Below, piece after piece: positions 4,870 to 8,233 of a stretch of 8,233 bases of DNA (within the stretch, counting starts at the first letter, position 1; each line of letters opens with the position of its first letter). The position numbers were made by a program, and so were the translations under genes. The stretch is from contig VFJU01000075.1 in NCBI GenBank assembly GCA_009885905.1, positions 1 to 8,233 of the forward strand, written 5' to 3'. This DNA is from Verrucomicrobiota bacterium (GTDB lineage: Bacteria; Verrucomicrobiota; Verrucomicrobiia; Verrucomicrobiales; Akkermansiaceae). The notes beneath the pieces are model-generated. The model ran no database searches. It saw only the letters and a list, made by a program, of their open reading frames with translations, and was not told where the DNA came from.

Positions 4870-6567
4870 ATGACTTCCACTCTGAAACTTTTCTCCAAGA
4901 TTGCCCGCTATCGAAAAATACAGATAGAATTTCGTTTTTCGCGGAGTCCTATCCGAAATTTTTCATCCGTTTTTCATCATGCTACAGTTCTCTGTGGATC
5001 GGCCTGCATATTCATGGCGTTGACAAGTCCGAATGTTGCACTTGGTCAGAATGTTCGTCGTCTTAATCAAGGCGCGAACTGGAATCCGAAGGACTGGAAC
5101 ACTTTTTATACTGTGGATCAGGGCTCAGTGATCATGCCCTATTCATGGATGAAAGCCCTACGTCAGCAAAACGGCAAACCGTTTCTGCGGAACTCGATGG
5201 CCCGTTATGGGTTTCTGCCAAATGGCAAGAGCGTCTCCAATCCCGATAAATTGCCTGTCGGTTTTCTAATTGCATCCCATGATACGCCCAACGAAACGTT
5301 CTCCATTACGTGTGCCGCCTGCCATACTCGGGAGATAAGTGCTAAAGGAACCAAATTTCGGATCGATGGCGGACCCGCTTTCACAGACATGTATACATTT
5401 ATGCGAGATATGGTCCAATCTGTGGATCATTTGCTGAATAATCCGATTGTATTTAGGGAATTCCAGGGGCAAGTAAAAACTCCTGACACCGAACTCAGGA
5501 ATCAACTCCAGCAGTGGTATGACTTGAACAATCTCGTGGTGGGACAGCAACTTCCCTCGGAACCTTGGGGCATTGGTCGTTTGGATGCTCTGAACCTGAT
5601 TATGAACAGAACGACTGGCGGGGACATTGGTAATTCATCAAACTACCTCATTCCTCAAAACGTCGCTGTTGCTGATAAGCCGGTGCGTTATCCTTTTCTT
5701 TGGAATTCAGATCGACAGGATTTGACGCAATGGGCAGGCACAACGGTAAACGGTAACAAGGCTTACGCCTTGTCTCGAAATACGGGAGAATGCAGCGGAG
5801 TTTTTGCCGTCATTCACCCTGTTGGTACAAATTTTCTGGCTGACAATACTGTAAACTATGCTGGGTTATCTGTTATCGGGGATTTGACTCTTAAGATCGG
5901 GCCTCCCAAATATCCATGGCGCATTAACACGCGGAAAGCTAGGCGCGGAAAAGAGATTTACGGACTTAGTTGCGTGGAATGCCACGGAATCAAACCCGGG
6001 CAGCCCAGACCGCCGGTTTTTGATACCTGGGCCACTCCCGTCCAGAATGTTGGCACAGACACACGTTATTGGTTGTCATTGAACCGCACAGCTTTTTCCA
6101 GTGGTTTGCTTACCGGATTGCCATTTGGGAATCCACCGACTGCGGTAAATCCCACAGGCGAGCCTAGCCTTTATCTGACAAAAGTTTTGAATACTAACGC
6201 CTTGACTCAACGATTTCCGGATATCGATCTCTCTATCAATCCTCCTATACTAAACTCTGGCTCTTATGAGTCACGGGTCTTGCAAGGGATATGGGCTGCG
6301 GCTCCGTATCTTCATAATGGCTCGGTTCCGACGCTCGCCGAGCTTCTCAAGCCCCCGGCTCAGCGAGTAAAAAGCTTTAAGGTAGGTCCTAACTACGACT
6401 TTGATAAAATCGGGCTAGCAAAGACTCAGCCGATTGGATCTTCTGTCTTTAAGGCCACTGGTAAATCCGACCTGAGTTCCGGCAATAGCAATGCCGGCCA
6501 CGATTTCGGTACTTGGCTATCCACCTCGGACAAAGATGCTTTGCTGGAGTATCTTAAGAGCCTTTAG
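4870..6567 (+). CDS. Exported RoxA-like two-haem cytochrome c (di-haem peroxidase-like)
   Basis: A 565-residue periplasmic or secreted c-type cytochrome. An Arg-rich start leads into a hydrophobic segment (residues about 38-59, ending ALGQ) that fits a signal peptide. Two haem attachment sites are plain: CAACH (148-152) and CVECH (368-372). Family features include RIDGGPAFTD (164-173), EPWGIGRLDALN (231-242), PFLWNS (275-280), APYLHNGSVPTL (478-489) and a final NSNAGHDFGT (539-548). H544 is a candidate axial ligand of the second haem. The set matches the RoxA-like / 'di-haem cytochrome c peroxidase' group. RoxA itself oxidatively cleaves rubber, but most relatives are uncharacterised, and this protein is shorter than RoxA, so rubber cleavage must not be assumed. 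ATG at 4870 is the only start that keeps the signal peptide; no RBS is seen. The gene is clearly more AT-rich than its neighbours and follows a repeat-laden zone, which suggests acquisition. Confidence 0.85.
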   Translation: MTSTLKLFSKIARYRKIQIEFRFSRSPIRNFSSVFHHATVLCGSACIFMALTSPNVALGQNVRRLNQGANWNPKDWNTFYTVDQGSVIMPYSWMKALRQQNGKPFLRNSMARYGFLPNGKSVSNPDKLPVGFLIASHDTPNETFSITCAACHTREISAKGTKFRIDGGPAFTDMYTFMRDMVQSVDHLLNNPIVFREFQGQVKTPDTELRNQLQQWYDLNNLVVGQQLPSEPWGIGRLDALNLIMNRTTGGDIGNSSNYLIPQNVAVADKPVRYPFLWNSDRQDLTQWAGTTVNGNKAYALSRNTGECSGVFAVIHPVGTNFLADNTVNYAGLSVIGDLTLKIGPPKYPWRINTRKARRGKEIYGLSCVECHGIKPGQPRPPVFDTWATPVQNVGTDTRYWLSLNRTAFSSGLLTGLPFGNPPTAVNPTGEPSLYLTKVLNTNALTQRFPDIDLSINPPILNSGSYESRVLQGIWAAAPYLHNGSVPTLAELLKPPAQRVKSFKVGPNYDFDKIGLAKTQPIGSSVFKATGKSDLSSGNSNAGHDFGTWLSTSDKDALLEYLKSL

Positions 6568-6578
6568 GCTCCCTTGAG
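6553..6578 (+). terminator. Hairpin overlapping the stop codon of the cytochrome gene
   Basis: GAGCC (6558-6562) pairs with GGCTC (6567-6571) around TTTA. With a two-base bulge the stem extends by five pairs, CTTAA with TTGAG, one of them G-U. The TAG stop lies in the loop and first stem base. No T-run follows directly; the nearest is at 6622-6637. Rho-independent termination is therefore possible but weakly supported. Confidence 0.3.
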
Positions 6579-6640
6579 AGAAAAATTCTATGGGGTCAGT
6601 AGTATCAGACCGAAACAAGGTGTTTTTTTAATTTTTTCTG

Positions 6641-6703
6641 AAAATGACAAGAGACAGAAATAATCAAAATATTATACTTTCTGTCATCTATAATTTTACT
6701 CGC
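6641..6703. repeat. Palindromic copy of the dispersed repeat
   Basis: The left arm AAAATGACAAGAGACAGAAA (6641-6660) is followed by TAATCAAAATATT as in the other inverted copies. The right arm TTTCTGTCATCTATAATTTT (6678-6697) is its inverse, with 15 of 20 positions pairing and a 17-base loop. The right arm continues into ACTCGC, sharing the exact 15-mer TATAATTTTACTCGC with R3. This copy is thus two repeats head to head, collapsed into a hairpin of about 57 bases. Confidence 0.7.
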
Positions 6704-6734
6704 CATCATCAAAGCGGAGGGGAAAGTATGAAAC

Positions 6735-6820
6735 CTCGCACGAAGGCGTGAAGCTGTGAAGAAAAAGCAAAAAATCCGAGTGATTTCAATCTCCTCAATT
6801 CCTTCGCGACTTCGCGTGAG
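6735..6820. repeat. Imperfect inverted repeat upstream of the hydrolase gene
   Basis: Arms CTCGCACGAAGGCGTGAAG (6735-6753) and CTTCGCGACTTCGCGTGAG (6802-6820) are inverse to each other at 15 of 19 positions, 17 of 19 if G-U pairs are allowed, around a 48-base AT-rich centre. Each arm is itself a stutter of CGAAG or CTTCG units. The composition is unlike the surrounding AT-rich spacer. It resembles the CTTCGCG-type intergenic palindromes I associate with Opitutus-like and planctomycete genomes, but I cannot confirm membership from one copy. Confidence 0.5.
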
Positions 6821-6875
6821 ACAGCCCCCCTTTTCCCCTTCCCAGACCGGCTCTCCAGTGTATTCTCTGCGCCAG

Positions 6876-8129
6876 ATGAATAAGCAAATTCCTAGCATTT
6901 TTGCACCGTATCTCGCCCTTTCCCTGTCTGGAATGATGCTGCTTGCAGGGCTTGCGCCGCTAACCGCCGCACCTAAGGAAGACGCGCAGCCGGCGGCGGC
7001 AGTGCCCGTGGCATCGGGGGTAAAGTACGAATTCATCGGTCGCTATGACGTTGATCGGCTCAATCAGATTTTGACCAAGGACACGCCGGCTTTCACCGGG
7101 CTGCGAGTCACGTACACGCCCGCGCGCAACGCGGTGAAGATGTACCGGGTGACCTACCCATCCGTCATTCCGGAGCGCAACAACCGCCCCACCATTGCCT
7201 CGGGACTGATTGCTATTCCGGAGACCACTGAGAAATCCATGCCGATGGTGTCCTACCAACACGGCACCGTGATGGAGAAACACGCGGTGCCATCGTTCCC
7301 GGAGGAATCTCAGGAAACGCAATTGATGATCGCGCAGTTTGCTGGCCAGGGATATATAGTCATCGGCGCCGACTATTTCGGTATGGGAACGTCCACGGAA
7401 AAGGACGGCTATATGGTGATCGGTAGCCAGCAACAGGCATGTATGGATATGTACCGATCCTCGCTGGCAGTGCTTGCCAAGGAGGGAATTTCGCCCAAGG
7501 AGTTGTTCCTCACTGGCTGGTCGCAAGGGGGTGTGGTGACGATGTGCTTCTTGGAAGTCCTTGAGAAGAACAACGTGGCAGTTGCGGCGGTCGGTACTGC
7601 CGCCGCGCAATGCGATGGATATGTGATGCTCAGCGGCTTCCTCAATCATCCGCGTTCGATCGACGCGCCATGGGTGTCCGCCATGTTCATCCTGACCGCG
7701 TTCTCCTATGAGGAGTATTACGGCGTTCCGGGCCTTGCCAAAGCGCTCTTCACGGACGAGCAATATGAACTTGCGCGCAAGATCTATATGAAGGAGCCAT
7801 ATACCGAACCATGGCCTGGCGATTTGCACAAACTGATTCGCAAGGAGTATTTCGACCCGAACTACTTTGCAGGCACCACGTACTGTACACTCATTCAGAA
7901 ACTGCACACCTACCGTTGGCAGGTGAAGACCAACGTTCACATGTATTACGGCGATATCGATGAGTGCCTGACTATTGGTCTTGCACAGCTTCCCTCCATG
8001 TATCAGCGTGCGTTAGGTAGCAATACCGTGGAGGCGATCAGCGCTGGAGCGGATGCAAATCACCGCGGCACCTTTGCACGCGCAACTCCAGAGTGGAAGA
8101 AGTGGTTCGATTCCTTGCGGGCGAAGTGA
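6876..8129 (+). CDS. Exported alpha/beta-hydrolase (lipase/esterase-like)
   Basis: A 417-residue serine hydrolase, probably acting on esters outside the cytoplasm. Numbering is from ATG 6876, chosen because it gives a clean signal peptide (MNKQIPSIFAPYLALSLSGM ... LAPLTAA, cut near residue 32). The open frame extends upstream into repeat sequence. Family features run in order: SYQHGT (126-131, oxyanion-loop type HGT), GYIVIGADYFGMG (159-171), the nucleophile elbow GWSQGG with Ser216, YYGDIDE with Asp360 as likely acid, and GADANHRGTF with His396 completing the triad. Length and order resemble secretory lipases and related bacterial esterases. The insert between Ser and Asp (about 245-345) is Tyr- and Pro-rich and could be a lid. 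No RBS is visible before the start. GC content is closer to the first hydrolase than to the cytochrome gene. The substrate is unknown; a carbohydrate esterase role would fit the glycan-degrading setting but is inference only. Confidence 0.87.
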   Translation: MNKQIPSIFAPYLALSLSGMMLLAGLAPLTAAPKEDAQPAAAVPVASGVKYEFIGRYDVDRLNQILTKDTPAFTGLRVTYTPARNAVKMYRVTYPSVIPERNNRPTIASGLIAIPETTEKSMPMVSYQHGTVMEKHAVPSFPEESQETQLMIAQFAGQGYIVIGADYFGMGTSTEKDGYMVIGSQQQACMDMYRSSLAVLAKEGISPKELFLTGWSQGGVVTMCFLEVLEKNNVAVAAVGTAAAQCDGYVMLSGFLNHPRSIDAPWVSAMFILTAFSYEEYYGVPGLAKALFTDEQYELARKIYMKEPYTEPWPGDLHKLIRKEYFDPNYFAGTTYCTLIQKLHTYRWQVKTNVHMYYGDIDECLTIGLAQLPSMYQRALGSNTVEAISAGADANHRGTFARATPEWKKWFDSLRAK

Positions 8130-8189
8130 CTGGGTTTCGAAAAAATTACTCGATGTGCATCCCAGCGAAGAAATAAATCTCGGCGGCCT

Positions 8190-8227
8190 CAACCCCCAAA
8201 GCAAATTCTTAGCATTAAAGGGGGTTG
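8190..8227 (+). terminator. Hairpin downstream of the alpha/beta-hydrolase gene
   Basis: CAACCCCC (8190-8197) and GGGGGTTG (8220-8227) form perfect 8-bp arms around a 22-base AT-rich loop, 60 bases after the stop codon. The window ends six bases later, so a T-run cannot be judged. The loop is long for a classical terminator and contains AAGCAAATTCTTAGCATT, nearly identical to 6882-6899 near the gene start, so a recombination-linked origin is an alternative. Confidence 0.4.
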
Positions 8228-8233
8228 CCTAAA

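Larger units (their letters stand above)
6568..6875. other. Gene-free spacer with two repeat structures
   Basis: This 308-base gap separates the cytochrome gene from the hydrolase gene. It holds a T-rich run (6622-6637), the palindromic repeat at 6641-6703 and an unrelated inverted repeat at 6735-6820. The hydrolase frame is open back to a GTG at 6756, but that stretch lies in repeat sequence and would bury the signal peptide, so it is treated as non-coding. The length and structure of the gap argue against one operon. I found no convincing promoter. Confidence 0.6.

Noticed and set aside
4776..5066. Open frame overlapping the start of the cytochrome gene
   Set aside because: It reads the signal-peptide region in another frame, shows no motif, and ends inside the cytochrome gene.
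6756..6875. Upstream extension of the hydrolase to a GTG at 6756
   Set aside because: The added 40 residues translate the inverted repeat and a pyrimidine-rich stretch, and would place a good signal peptide in the middle of the protein.
6960..7940. 326-codon minus-strand open frame opposite the alpha/beta-hydrolase
   Set aside because: The plus strand encodes a complete hydrolase with its catalytic triad. The minus translation is rich in Arg and His and has no recognisable domain, as expected for a shadow of a GC-rich gene.

Overview
The window looks like a chromosomal accessory stretch of a Verrucomicrobiota bacterium. This is inferred from protein architecture, not from a marker gene. The first large gene joins a GH99/GH71-like hydrolase to an autotransporter-associated beta-strand repeat and ends in the DxDxDG...LVEYA C-terminal module common in exported verrucomicrobial proteins. 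None of the three intact genes has a convincing Shine-Dalgarno sequence.

Layout: (1) 1-146 holds the last codons of a plus-strand gene cut by the window edge, then two GC-rich hairpins between convergent genes. (2) 147-3431 (minus) encodes a 1094-residue secreted multidomain glycoside hydrolase, with its catalytic domain bracketed by two copies of the same beta-sandwich module. (3) 3537-4670 is a gene graveyard. It holds the C-terminal scraps of two different IS630-family transposases, a scrap of a family-2 glycosyltransferase, the tail of a secreted protein and one unrecognised open segment. Copies of one dispersed repeat of about 40-55 bp, in both orientations, sit at or next to the fragment boundaries. 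(4) 4870-6567 (plus) encodes an exported two-haem cytochrome c of the RoxA-like / di-haem peroxidase-like group, visibly more AT-rich than its neighbours. (5) 6568-6875 has no gene but carries a palindromic copy of the same repeat and a second, unrelated imperfect inverted repeat. (6) 6876-8129 (plus) encodes an exported alpha/beta-hydrolase with a complete catalytic triad, followed by a hairpin at the window end.

All three intact genes encode exported proteins: one glycan-active, one redox, one ester-active. They fit a polymer-scavenging, cell-envelope lifestyle, but nothing shows that they form one pathway or operon. The most noteworthy signal is the dispersed repeat and its position at gene-fragment junctions. 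I see no convincing new defence system or biosynthetic pathway.
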